A DNA stretch of 64,000 bases from Haliotis asinina (Eukaryota; Mollusca; Gastropoda; Lepetellida; Haliotidae), in assembly GCF_037392515.1 (NCBI RefSeq), contig NC_090291.1, positions 12,642,001 through 12,706,000 of the forward strand. The letters run 5' to 3'. How positions within the stretch are numbered: position 1 is the first letter of the stretch; the number at the start of each line of letters is the position of its first letter. A program made the translations under genes and the position numbers. Shown here piece after piece: positions 36,034-48,157 of the stretch. The notes below the pieces were generated by a model. That model was not told the origin of the DNA. It searched no databases and was given only the letters and a program-made list of their open reading frames with translations.

Positions 36034-36073
36034 TAGCGTCTATGCAGAGGGTCCCATTTACAGGCGCAAATAG
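36034..36073 (+). other. Candidate distal PLC-gamma terminal exon
   Basis: A strong acceptor (atattctttttacag) is followed by a segment that, in the phase left by a donor at 31889, reads SSVYAEGPIYRRK and then TAG at 36071-36073. If used, the last intron would be 4.1 kb and would contain the Tc1 transposon. No polyadenylation signal was found close by. This is speculative; the alternative endings are given under the tail exon. Confidence 0.25.
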
Positions 36074-37266
36074 ACTTCGACGAAAGGATCTGGAGAGCGT
36101 TACACTGTCTGCAGAAAATGACAGAACAGCACACGAAAAAGCCCGGTCTCATCACTCGTGTAGCGTTTATGAAGAACAAACGATGATGGCAGCTTGCTGG
36201 ACAGGAAGAAAATGAATGATGCCATTCACGGCATACAATCAGTATGAGCAGTAGAAGGAAATGTACGAGGAACGAAACAGTACGGACAACACATGATTTG
36301 CTGTGGACATTTAGCTCTAAATTATTCATGATTGCTTAGCAGTTCATTTAAGACCGATGAACAGTAGTTCGTGCACATTTGCAATGATCTGTGTCCGTCG
36401 GGAAAGGTACTTTCTGTCCATTTAAACAAGCATGAAGGAAAAATCTTGTAAACGGTTCAACGTGGGTGTTCAGAACTCTCGCGTGTGTCTGAACAGCGTC
36501 CTTTGACCCGCGGTGTTTTTAACAGAAGGTTTGATTGGTTGGTCAGTCTCCATGAACTGTTCACTTGTATATTGTTTGTTGTTTATTATCTTGTTTTGAT
36601 GTGTTTTTCTTACCTGACACAACCTGTTGAACGTACATATAAGACTCATATGAATGCTTGTTTGTTAGTTAGACATATACCATGTACACATATGACAACC
36701 TAACTGATATTGCCTATGTTTTGTTTGTATCCGTGAATGTTTATACTATCCCTTTAAGCGTAGGCGTATCGTTAATTATATTGTTATCTCTAACCTCACC
36801 CAGTATTCAATTCAGGTGGACATCAGATTTTGTACATACAACTAAGATAATATTATGATTGTTTGAACTTGTCCGACACACTATCAAGATATAACATACA
36901 TATTTGTTACTTTTTCACTCACGTATGCCCGTTTTAATCATTCCGCGTGCTTATTACCTGTTTTTTCCCCCCAAATATACTCCACAGATATGAATACTGA
37001 CAAGACTCTAACCCTGGAAAATACGCATTTGTTACTGTGAAACCTCAGTTTCTTAACTATCGTATTACCAGCTACCACCTACCTTGCTGTATCTGTGATA
37101 CGTAATGCATAATATGGTTATGTGTCAACTTATGTAGAGTTGCACCATAAACTTAAGCAAACTGCCCATTGTAGCAAGTAATATACCATTTCCACATGTA
37201 TGGTTATGGTCACCGTACCTTTATGCGGTGAAAAGTCCTCCGCTCGCTGCACGTGATGATGGTATA

Positions 37267-37442
37267 CAGTGAAAGCTGTGAAAACCAGCGTCTATCCAAT
37301 CCGGCAAGTTGACAACATTGGAGTAAAATCTCAGTCCCGTTCGTGGCTTGTACATTTATCATCAGTTCTACAGTCCGGCACGTTGTTTAATGCGGATTAT
37401 TCCTTCAGTCCCAAAGAGTGCCGGTTTAGACAGCTTCCACTG
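37267..37442. mobile_element. Tigger/pogo-like MITE (176 bp)
   Basis: A second complete copy of the element at 24685. TA flanks it at 37265-37266 and 37443-37444. The ends are cagtgaaagctgtg and gacagcttccactg. The internal segment gcttgtacatttatcat and the stretch attattccttcagtccca match the first copy, so it is a real dispersed family. Confidence 0.8.
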
Positions 37443-37744
37443 TATCTACTATTACTCAATACATTTCTTAATGTATTTAATATCTAGAAGAAATGGTAAG
37501 ATATATTTGACCATCCGTAGTGACGTCGTATCACAAAATGTGTCACCTTTTATTGCAATGTTTAAGTTGATCTGTTTAAATATCACTTCTTCTTCATTGG
37601 TGACTAGCAAAGGTGCCACCCGTTTAATGTTTGATGGCGCATCAGTCCCATGGTTGCAGTTACTGTTTCTCTTACTTTCGATTATGATTTGTAGTAAATT
37701 ATTCTTCTTTTCATTAGTGTATGCCGTATGAACAAAATCGTTGT

Positions 37745-38700
37745 TTTACATGGATTTCAAATTGTTCCTGCCTAACGGTGTTATTTATTTTACGTTTTGT
37801 AAATTGTGACAATCGCACCTTTAGTGGGTTTGTTCAGCGTTTGATCAAAATACAATTATTGTCATGAACACGAAACAGATATTAGAATGTATAATGTAGA
37901 GATACTGAAAAATCTCTGAAGTCAAGTTTCCAAAGAACAGAGGTATGCTTTTGATGTTATCCTTCTTGTCATGCGTGGCAGCCATATGAACATGAATATT
38001 GTTACATTGGGTTTCAAGTTGTTCCTGCGGTTTTAAAATATTTTGCTTTTTGTGATTTGTGACAGTCATGTCGATAGGAGTTTTGTTCATCGTTTGATTA
38101 AAATACAATTGCTGTAATGAGAGCGAAATATACATTGGAATACACCGTGTGTAAATGCTGGAAAACCCATTGAGTAAAGTTTCCAAAGGAAATTGGCATG
38201 TTGTAGTATGTTGTGCTTTTCTCATGAGTGTCAGCCAAATGAATATAAGTTTTGTATATATGCATTGGGTTTCCAGCTGTTCCTGCCTCACGGTTTTGAA
38301 GTATTTTACTTTTTGTGGATTCTGACAGTCACGTCTATAATGGTTTTGTCTTTCAATAAACCATACAATAATTGTACTGAAAAATGGAAACACAGATTAG
38401 AATATATCATGTATAGATGCTGAAAATGCCATGAAGTAAAAATTCCGAAGAACATATGTATGCTTGTTGTATGTTATGCTTCATTTCATGAATGTCAGTC
38501 ATATGAATATAAGTATTGTTATATATGAGTTTCAAATTGTTCCTGACTGACGGTTGTAAGGTATTTAACATTTTGTGAATTTTGACACAGTAATATTGTG
38601 GTTTTATTTCTTGATAAAAATACAATAATTATATGAAATGATCGCATATAGATGCTGAAAAGCACATGAAGTAAAGTTACCAAAGAAAAGATGTTTATAA
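37745..38700. repeat. Four-copy tandem of ~257-bp diverged units
   Basis: Units begin at about 37752, 38008, 38269 and 38527. Landmarks recur in order: tttcaaattgttcctgcc, a cggtttt(a/g)aagtattt block, a ttttgtgaattgtgacagtc block, tttgattaaaatacaatt, gatgctgaaaa, a gtaaagtttccaaag block, and atg-ttatgct followed by a catgaatgtcagccatatga block. Divergence is perhaps 20-25 percent by eye, so the duplication is old. Open frames on the minus strand across it are not conserved between units and look incidental. Confidence 0.85.
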
Positions 38701-40600
38701 TCAATATTCATTTGTCTCCAGTGGCGATTTTGTCGTTGCGGTTGTTGTATGAGATAGAGTCCATGTACAGAACCAACCATAGTTATTAACCAACTGATCT
38801 GATTAGTTTGTTAATAGTATTTACGTTGTGCATGCTACAAATTGATATTACCTCATGATTTCATTGACTTTTTGTTATCAACTGTTTCTTGAAGTTCAGT
38901 TTGAGACACTTTCTGTGATTGCTTTTTGTTTTGCCCTTAGAAGTACAATTTGTTTTCTACTTGTATAGAAACTACCGATACATAAGCATTTTGACATCTT
39001 ATTGTTTTTCTGAACGGAAGAAATTCCGTATGCTTCTTCACGAAGAAAACATATGCATACGTAGTTCTAAGAGGGCATATAATTCCCTTATATGATGTTT
39101 TAAATCAAACAGAAGCGGTCAAAAGCCGCATTGCACATTCTGTCAAGGTTCAGTAGCGTGTTTCTTTAACAATGGCAAACTGAAAGATGTCGGTACGATA
39201 AATTCATCGAAGCAGTATCTCATTAGACATTAGACGGCTTTATCCGTATTTTGGGGCCTGATGCAAGACGCACATATCTGCATATATATCTCTTCACATT
39301 GCTACAAGTATACAACAAAATATTATGGATAGATAACTTCTATAATGTATGTTCAACGTGTCTGGGCTTTTCCTTGCCTCCTTGTCAACTGAATGACTCG
39401 AGGGGCATGAAAAGCCAAGAAACTTATATGCAATAAAGAAGAAGTTGGCATCCATATTATTTTGTCTTATACTTGAATATCAATTTCTATATGCCCCTAA
39501 AAAAACTCACATTGCTACTAGTGGTAGAATACTTCTACCCAGTCGCATGTAGTGAGTGATGGTAAACAATAACAGTGGAAGCATCAAAGGTCAACTATTT
39601 CACTAGAGCCGTTGTAAAGCATGTATTCAAATGATTCATTTCATTTTCTTCAGTTCAAATGTTTCAACTGCTTGAAAGAGATCTTCGCTATACAGATATC
39701 CTTTAACGCGTTTGCCAACACGAATGTACGTGCAAAACCTATGTAAACACAGTTGAAATTTTCTGTACAGCCCTTGTGAATCCTTGAAACTTTTTTCGGT
39801 TTGGGTTCCTGTTACAACATTCCATATGTCTGGTTTGTTAAACTTTTAATTGTTGAGCTTAATAAATTACTGACAGTGAGTTTGCAAAATCGATGTGTTA
39901 TTTTAATGAATGTGGATTGAAAGTGTGTGACATTTCTGAGCTGAGAGTCGTCCCGTTTGCCTGATCGACTTTTCAGTGGGCGTGGCCTGGCGTGGCGTGG
40001 CGTTGCGTGGCGTCACAATCTTCCCAGTCTTCGCTTGATAGTTGGCACGGCGTGGAGTGGCGCGGCACGGTGCGGTATTTATATATCTGGTGTATGTTGA
40101 TTAACAGCGCACTCACTCATATGCATAAACGTAAATGACAAAGTCGGGACAACACATTCCTGTCATCGGTATGATATATCATTCAAGGCCTCCAGTTACA
40201 GTGTAACCGATCCTCATTTGACCCCACTGTGTATACAACACATGCAATAATAAAGAAAATAGTTTCAAACATGGAATTCCACAGACGTCGCACGTTCAGC
40301 AGAACATGTGTATGTATGTCTTGTTCATTCAAATACGTCAGCAGGAGCGGATGGCGTAGCATGCCATTTCAGCATGAACATAACTTTGTCTCGTGGTTAT
40401 ATTTTCTCTCAGAGAACTTTCCAGGTTCATCCATTAACCTCAGCTTCCAGTTTAAATGAAGGACATCGCTACTGCTATCATTTTAAAATTTTGAGACATA
40501 ACACCTTTTTAGGGACTTCTCTGCTTTTATATCCTTCGTTATAAAGGATTGAAGATGGTTGTTTAAATGGATTGTTTTCTCAGGATGTGCCTGACTAACG
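38701..40600. other. Intergenic, no gene seen
   Basis: AT-rich sequence with no recognisable exon. The only notable patch is a GC-rich cgtgg-repeat segment at 39975-40075 (ggcgtggcgtggcgttgcgt ... gtggagtggcgcggcacggt). Confidence 0.5.
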
Positions 40601-40639
40601 TCGATGTCTTATGGTCCTGTACATAGGGCTCAGGTCACA

Positions 40640-40715
40640 ATCATTTGAAGTTCAGCAACAATCAGCGCGGTCACTACTCGGATGGGTGACCATGTTTGGC
40701 AGCTTGACTCCTCAC
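40640..40715 (+). pseudogene. 5S-rRNA-like fragment
   Basis: The segment tgaagttcagcaacaatcag, cgcggtcactactcggatgg, gtgaccatgtttggcagc follows the 3' half of 5S rRNA (pattern aagcaacgtcggg, gttagtacttggatgggaga, cc). The 5' third is not convincing. It is likely a 5S-derived SINE or a retro-pseudogene, about 550 bp upstream of the first SOD gene. Confidence 0.65.
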
Positions 40716-41224
40716 AGTTCAGTACTGCCCACGACGAAGCACGCGAGATAAATTACCATCATTTATAAATGACCATTATTATTGTATGAGGACATTGAGC
40801 AAAATCGTGTATAATGATCAAGTATATTGCTCATCTAAGGGACAGTTGTCATTAGCTGATGGACGTCAACAATACACTTCAATGTTTAAACAGTCTAGTT
40901 TGATTAGACTGAATCTGCAGCGGAAACATTGCAACTGAGAAGTTTCTTAAAATGTTACACAATCTAAATGAACAAAATATACAAACAAGTCAACGGGAAA
41001 CGTAGTATTAAATAGACCAGTTTATCTTTTTGGACTTGAAGAAATACGACAGCATCTGAATTAGCGATGGATTTTAATACGCCGGCAATGTGTCTAGTCT
41101 CAGTACATCATAAAACAACATATGTACAATATGTCTTTAACACAATGATTTCTAATGTTATAACGCCCCCCTGGCTGTAGCATAAAGACGCCTGTATGTG
41201 AATGTCCCATATCGTGACCCAGGT

Positions 41225-41232
41225 TATATAAA
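41225..41232 (+). promoter_or_regulatory. TATA box of SOD copy 1
   Basis: TATATAAA stands 40 bp before the ATG at 41265. The surrounding 55 bp (tatcgtgaccca, TATA box, actc, then ctcagatcaccatccatcagt) are nearly identical to those upstream of the second SOD gene. The predicted start site is near 41256, giving a very short 5' leader. Confidence 0.8.
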
Positions 41233-41264
41233 CTCCCCGCTCAGATCACCATCCATCAGTTAAG

Positions 41265-44200
41265 ATGTCTCCGACGTTCCTCCCCGCACTGATATTAGCT
41301 ATCTCTCAGACTGGGTTGATGTATGCCCACATGGCTCTTTTACATCCGAACCCTTGGATTAAGAAGTTTTCCCTCTGTGTTCCTCGCAAAGGTAAGAAAA
41401 TACACTATCTGAATGAATTTTGATTACTGCCGCAGTAGACCTCTTCATAGAATAGAAGTTAACCAAACATGGACAAGAACTTATCAGTTGGAAAACGATT
41501 CCCCTGTGTGTTCCCATACTAGTGAATTTTGTGGATGTAAACGTTCTTGAGGAAGACATTTCGGAGCATACTTATTCCTTCAGTATTTCCATGAAGAATA
41601 TTCTCCTGAACTTCTAATCATTTCACTTCATGAATAAGTATGTACATACTCTGAAACGTCATGTTCCTCAAAAGAAAGATGTTAGCATCCACAATATATT
41701 TGCCTTTTGTGCATCACTCTAAGTGTCGTTCAAAGATTTTATGCATACAAGTATAAACGTATTCAGGTGTGCGTGGTAATAACGAATATGACGTGCTGTG
41801 GATATACATTGTTTATTTGGTCAGTCCTATATTTATTTTCAACAGAGATATCAGTGTTAATGCTGCTGACAGCCTTTATCATATGTTAGTTCGACAATCA
41901 GTTTTATTATCTTCGTACACTTACAGTTACCTTGTAGTTACCTGTCATTGAAGATGATGTTCATAAGAACTTTGTACACGAGGATGCAAACATACACGTG
42001 CCTACATGCACAATCTTATATACACTCACACATACCTACCTACATCAACTCACAGCCATACATCGATAATCACCATTAAGACAAACAAGAATATGAGATT
42101 GCAGATTGTTGAATAAGAAATGAAACATACAGCTTATGATTGACAACTTTTTGCTGATTGCACAGAACGACGTATTGATGTAGATTCTTACTTTTAGCTT
42201 GATAACGATGTAAGAATAAAGAAGACGTTGTCCATAAAGCCATGTGTTTCATATTTCACATATAGATTTATGAATACATATATTACAATCATCCTTATGT
42301 AAGTAAGAAATCATGTAATTCGACAAAGCCACATAAACATATACCTGTATAAAATCAAGTTAAAAGAAACATTTTAAGACATCTATTTAAAGCCGAGTAA
42401 ATGGACAGTCAACAAATGAATTTCACATGTAACTTTCACATTTACTGGAGTATGAACGCTTTAAGCCATGCAAGTTAAAGTGTTGCAGCCCCCAGAGCTT
42501 GAGCATACTCCAGTAATCAAACATAGCATGACATCAATTTCTTATTTCTTATATAATCGTATTATGAAGTTTAAGGGGGTACCATTTCGGCTGGAACGCA
42601 CATTCTCGGCGATTTGCTTCACCGATTACACTGGAACGCAGGGATCCAGTAGCGAGTATAATCGTTACACTTACGTAAAAGAGGTTCCAATTGAATGTTA
42701 AATACATGGATCAATATTTAACAAGAGCTAATGTTTAATAGTTACACTTTAAGCCCACATACGTGAGAGTATTGACTAAGTGTGTAGATTTATGTAAACT
42801 AACGAAAAAGCATTGCACATGAATACTTGTGTGCGAACAACATTTAATCTGCGCCCTTCGAGACCAAGAGTCATGCAACCAGCCATGATCGGCCTATTGA
42901 CACTCGCAGGAGGAAACAATGACAGTAACTGAAAGACATTTGTCACTTTGTAAATCAACTCATTTAGGTGATGAATTTCATGACGTACATTTACTTACAG
43001 TGTATCTGTCCACTTTTGGAAAATGACGGAATGCAGCTTTTTCACACATACACACACACACACACGCGCGCGCGCGCACACACGCACACGCACACGCACA
43101 CAAACAAACACACACATAAACCAACCAAAAAACAACAAAAAACACACACAACCCCCCTCCCCCCCAAAACAAAAACAAAAAAAACAAAAAAAACAAAACA
43201 AACAAAACAAAACAAAAAAACTAGACAAATCATCTTTAAAACGAATGTTGTGACATGATGTTCTGAATTCAGTTTAGTTCTTGTTTTACATAGACACGGT
43301 TTTGTCATGTTTCGTATGCTTTTGCGAATTCAGCGTTTTTATTGTAACCCAGCCGATGTAGCGACAAGATTGAAAAAATTCACCACGGGTTAATCTTAAT
43401 TTTTCAACGCGGGCCAATCAAAAACATAACAACGAATTTACTTTTTAACAATGGAAACTAGTATTTGCTATATAATTATTCAAAAATGTGTAATATCATT
43501 ATGCTGCTATCTAACATAAACAGTATTGTGCACAGTTGAATATTGTTCTTTTATCTGTTCTCATGGTTCGGTGAGGTTGTTGATACATATCGTATACCTC
43601 TATATTAAGATGTATATTTTGTAATGTTGTACCCGAAGTGCCTCTAATAGCGGCCTGAGTGTGAAACAAAGTTCAGTTCCGAGAAAAGACTGCTCACCAG
43701 GCACCTGCCTTTTATCGAAAGATGACGATGAATGTCATCGCCTAACTTGTTGGGCCTTCAGTGTGTGCCTGAACCTGGACTGGGTGTACACTGTATGTAT
43801 GTATGTATGTATGTATGTATGTATGTATGTATGTATGTATGTATGTATGTATGTATGTATGTATGTATGTATGTATGTATGTATGTATGTATGTATGTAT
43901 GTATGTATGTATGTATGTATGTATGTATGTATGCAGGTAGGTAGGTAGGTATGTATGCATGTAGGTAGGTAGGTAGGTAGGTAGGTATGCATGCATGCAT
44001 GTATGTCAAGGCGAGTGTATGTTCGTGGCGAGTTCCGAGACGAGTGTATGCTCCTGCAACGGATCTTCCTTGGAGCCTCGTGTCAATTGCCCTGAGCTTT
44101 ACCAGGGAGACTAACAAGTCGATTACAAGTTGTAGACTATCCCTCGTTTTACAATGGAAAGTGCGTGTGTTAGGGCACTGATGGATGTCTTTTTTTCTTT

Positions 44201-47116
44201 TGCAATCATCATCACTGCTCATTTTTGTTTCATAAACATGTTGTATTATAAATCAGGAGCCATCCAAGCACAGAGATGCTGGTTAAGTGATTAAATGGGT
44301 TACGTTTGCATATACTGTTTACACAATTAACATAATCAAGGTAACGAACTCGTCACACCGTTTTTCTGTTCCGTTTCCAGAATATGCCACCTGTGTTGTT
44401 CAACCAGATCCCACAGCTCCTTACAGGGTTACAGGCACAGTAGATTTTACCCAGACTGACGTGAGCATTACTATACATGTAAAACTATCAGTGCTAATTA
44501 TTACAGAGAAGCTTTCAATCAGTGTATGAAGCACATTTACACGTGTAGTGTTCCACGTTGATGATATCAAGTAAGTTTTTGAAAGGTAAAAGGTCCTTTT
44601 GATGAAATATGCAGATCTGTATTTCTTCACATTGTGTTTTTACGGTGTGTTTTGATGACTTTCAGAACTGTTTCAAACATACGTTCCAATATTATGCTGA
44701 TTTGGTGCACCGGTGATGTATTACGCTAAATCAACTTACACACGAATCCCTATGTCTTCGTCGGAAGGGCTTTTTGGACCATGTATGCCTATAGGAACTG
44801 AGTGAAACTCAAAATACCCATGTACTGACATCAACTCATTTCATATACATTCACAATCATAAGGATAATGTAGAAAGGAAATAATATTTTACAAATATTA
44901 GGCATTTTGGGACAGTTACAGTTTCAATTTCACAATTTCACAAAGTAAGACAAGAGGGATGTTTGCCTGAGCGATAGCTGTCATTTATACTTATGGCGGC
45001 AGTAATACTACATTTACAACTTCACAATTCAACCATTTATTGCATTTTAACATTAAAACATTTAGACAATTACAGTATGCAGATACTTATATTTGAAGAT
45101 ACGAAATTAGCATAATAAATCAATTAAAATATTTTAAAATGCTTTATCACGGGACAGTTAATCTTTACACACCGTGAAATACACTAAGATGTCACATTGC
45201 AGGCAACTCAGTAAGATTTGGTTCTTAGTAATGTTTCTGTAAGTATTTGAAAAGACCGTGCTTCATGGAAAGTTGTGCTTCTGTAACGATCCAGCAACTG
45301 TATTTTGCAATTTCCCAGATTGGTATCAACATCAACTGTTGTCTTTACTGATCTTCATCAAAGGTTGTTGGGCCATTGCAACAGCGATCTTGATCCTAGT
45401 CAAACAGTTACAAAACTCTGTGAAAGAAGAAACTTTCTAAATTCGACGTTTCACAATGACATCTTTTCACCCCTTTCAGAAGTCTCGATGTTTATTAGAA
45501 ATATCTTAGATCATCATCATATAACGCTGGTTTTCATGATTATGGAAAACGTGTTTGCATACTGATACTTTGTCATATAAGGTGTTCTTTTGTGTTACAG
45601 TACTGTGGTTACCATGGTGACCTGCTGATCAAGGTCACTCTCAAGGGTTTCCCACGTCCTGACCCCGTGAGGGATCATGGTTTCCATGTTCATCAATACG
45701 GTGACCTCTCTGACGGATGTACAAGCACGGGAGGTCACTATAACCCCTTTAACATGACTCACGGAGCACCAAATGATGAAAAAAGGTTTTATCCCACGCT
45801 TCACTTGTTTTTTCTACCATGTATGTGTAGTTATCATATGTTATTGTAGGTCATGATTAACGGTTGGCAATCTATAACCCATGACCTCTGTTAAATGGTT
45901 CTGATTCTATTATGTACAGGACTCCATTTTTTACCTCAAAAAGTTTTAAAAAGCCAAAAAACTCTAAAAGGATAATATTAATGTACGCTAGTATACGGTT
46001 CTGTGATATGTTCAAGTGAAAACTCGGACACTGAGTTAGCTGTAACTGCTATGACACGATTTGTCACGATTACAGACACATGGGCGACTTCGGGAACATA
46101 CCCGTTCATGCTGGTCAAGTGAAAGAGTTCCGTCGAGATTGGATGGCGACCATTTTTGGCCAGTACTCCATAATTGGTAGAGCAGTCGTGGTGAGTATAA
46201 CTGTCCACATTCCGTGCACTCACTTACTACTTAGCTATTACTATCAAACTAAATAACAACTGAAAAGAAACAAAAAGAGAAAAGGACTTGGGCGATCTTC
46301 TAAAATTATCCCAAGATCATCATTAGCAGATGGTAATAAAATGTGACGAATTGGAATTCAATGCAGGGAGAACTCGGAGGAAAATCCTTCGGCAAGGACA
46401 ACGTTTTGACTTTTTAATAGTAAGTGACGAATTGGAATTCAATGCAGACAGAACTCGGGATAAAATCCTTCGGTAAGGGTAACGTTTTGACTTTTTAATA
46501 GTAAGTGACGAAATGGAATTCAATGCAGACAGAAATCGGGATAAAATCCTTCGGTAAGGACAACTTTTTGACAATAGGAACAACAATTATCAAATGAGGC
46601 TATGTTTTAATCACATCATTACAGCACAGCCATCTTAATCCGAATCGAAGATTAATTTTTTATAAAGTACGGAGGTGCTGAGTTGATTTGATTTCAGGAC
46701 GCAACTTGGGAATGCTCATAATATCTTCTCACCTGCATTGGCATCACAGTGATTCACAAATGAAAAGATTGTTATGAATAAATGGAAAGTTGGCCTTTCG
46801 TTCGGGCACAGCAAATACCCACTTTACAGTGGTTATATGTTAATTATTCCATTATGAGATACTTACCAGTATGGTGAGTGCAACTGCCGGTTTCCTTGAA
46901 AGTGGAGAAGGTGTTATATCCTAGGAAGGAATGACAATTGTCAAGCAGGCATTCATATTATAAGGTGCACATACTCTTATAACCTAAGTTTATTTTGTCT
47001 TACAGATCCACGCAGGAACCGATGATCTTGGAAGAGGTGGGGATCCTTCCAGCAAAACAAACGGAAATGCTGGATCTAGAGTTGCCTGTTGTGTCATTGG
47101 GCGTGGAGTAAAATGA
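41265..47116 (+). CDS. Secreted Cu/Zn superoxide dismutase, copy 1 (5 exons)
   Basis: Converts superoxide to hydrogen peroxide and oxygen. Exons 41265-41391, 44381-44460, 45601-45785, 46076-46190 and 47006-47116 give 205 residues with all phases closing. The N-terminus ([20 protein letters not shown]) is a signal peptide. Copper ligands His98, His100 (GFHVHQYGD), His115 and His171 are present, as are zinc ligands His115, His123, His132 and Asp135. Also present are the Cys109-Cys197 disulfide pair and Arg194 at the active-site channel. A sequon, Asn120-Met-Thr, suggests N-glycosylation. ACGVIG of the family reads ACCVIG here. It is extracellular in type. The retained copper ligands argue for true enzyme rather than a non-catalytic SOD-like haemolymph protein. 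A tandem paralogue lies at 51328. Confidence 0.95.
41392..44380. other. Intron 1 of SOD copy 1: microsatellites, no exon
   Basis: Contains (CA)n at about 43049-43110, an A-rich (AAAAC)n tract at 43115-43220, and a long (ATGT)n grading into (AGGT)n and (ATGC)n at 43793-44006. No convincing additional coding exon is seen. The YVCM-type open frames in the ATGT tract are artefacts of the tetranucleotide. Confidence 0.8.
43793..44006. repeat. Long (ATGT)n microsatellite
   Basis: About 35 uninterrupted ATGT units to 43933, then compound GGTA and ATGC units. An interruption-free tract of about 140 bp should be highly length-polymorphic. Confidence 0.97.
46343..46575. repeat. 81-bp triplicate in SOD copy 1 intron 4
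   Basis: Three units begin at 46343, 46424 and 46505: gtgacgaattggaattcaat, gcagacagaactcgggataa, aatccttcggtaaggacaac, gttttgactttttaatagta a. The third is truncated after tttttgac. Copies differ at few positions, so the duplication is recent. It is absent from the same intron of copy 2. Confidence 0.9.
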
Positions 47117-48157
47117 AATTCCGCAGACAACCAATAACTGGCGCATTAAGGAAAAATACGCCTGACTGCTGAGTACCACTGCACTGCATCGTAGTAACAA
47201 ATGGCGCTGATTAACAAAAGTCGGTAAAGATATCGCTTCACAACATAAGTATTAAGTATGTTTTTCATACGACGTGAGGTCAAAACGTTTTGAGAACTTG
47301 AACAATTAACAATCGTACAATTCGGATTCATTTTTTCGAAAGTACTTTCCCCCAAGTTCAATACACTTTACTCATTTGTGCCCCAAGCTGACAACGCCTT
47401 GGAAATAGTAATCTCTGGCTGATCTTTAAACCAACCTCTTGAGTTTATTATATGTAAATTATCCTTAACGCAAGTGACACTTCTAACTTCGAAACAGGTA
47501 ATAATCACAGGGCGACAGGCAAGGACTGCACACGTGCATTCTGCTTGCCTTGATGCCCTTTAGTTTGAGGACATGAAGTACAGCTCTGTTCTCAGTATAG
47601 AATTCCTCTCGATATGCGTAAAGTATATTTTTCTTCCAGGTATCACAATATTAATGCTGTTTGTTGCGAGGTATTGGAGCCTTTACAGTATCTCATGACC
47701 GATCAATGCTACTAGCGTCAGAACTGTTTGACAAGTTTAGGTAGTAAGTTCTCAAAATCTTTTAACCTCCTCTCGTATGTATAATTCTCACAGTCCAAAT
47801 TTTCAACAAACAATATGAACATTGTAAATAGGTTTGTCCTCACACCCTGCGTAATCACTCACATATACACTTACCTCGGGAACTATACTATGGATCAAAG
47901 TAGTGTAGTATCTAACAAATGAATTTGCATGTCAGTAAAATGATAGCATATGTTTCCCATTATCAATGTGGTCCAGGATAAGTGAGTTGGTATGTTTAAA
48001 TTTCCGCTATTATACGAAACCTCTACCAAAGGCGTACAGAAAATAGGGGATATTCCGAAACAGTACAAAACTGTGGAAATGCACTGCTGTTCTTATTCGA
48101 GGTAACCAGTGCATGTTAAGAACAGGGCAATTGCCTACGAATGAACATAAACAGTTC
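47117..48157. other. Intergenic after SOD copy 1
   Basis: No gene is seen. I found no canonical AATAAA within 500 bp of the SOD copy 1 stop, so its 3' end is unresolved. Sequence is AT-rich and appears unique. Confidence 0.5.

Noticed and set aside
35826..36329. 167-residue minus-strand open frame with hydrophobic segments
   Set aside because: AT-rich, Cys/Phe-rich composition typical of chance reading of A/T sequence; no family motif, no intron or promoter signals.
37845..38393. 182-residue minus-strand open frame
   Set aside because: It lies within the 257-bp tandem array and is not conserved between units.
42968..43308. Overlapping open frames at the CA and AAAAC tracts
   Set aside because: Low-complexity translations of microsatellites.
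43661..44222. MYVC / IHTY repeat proteins on both strands
   Set aside because: Direct product of the (ATGT)n microsatellite.
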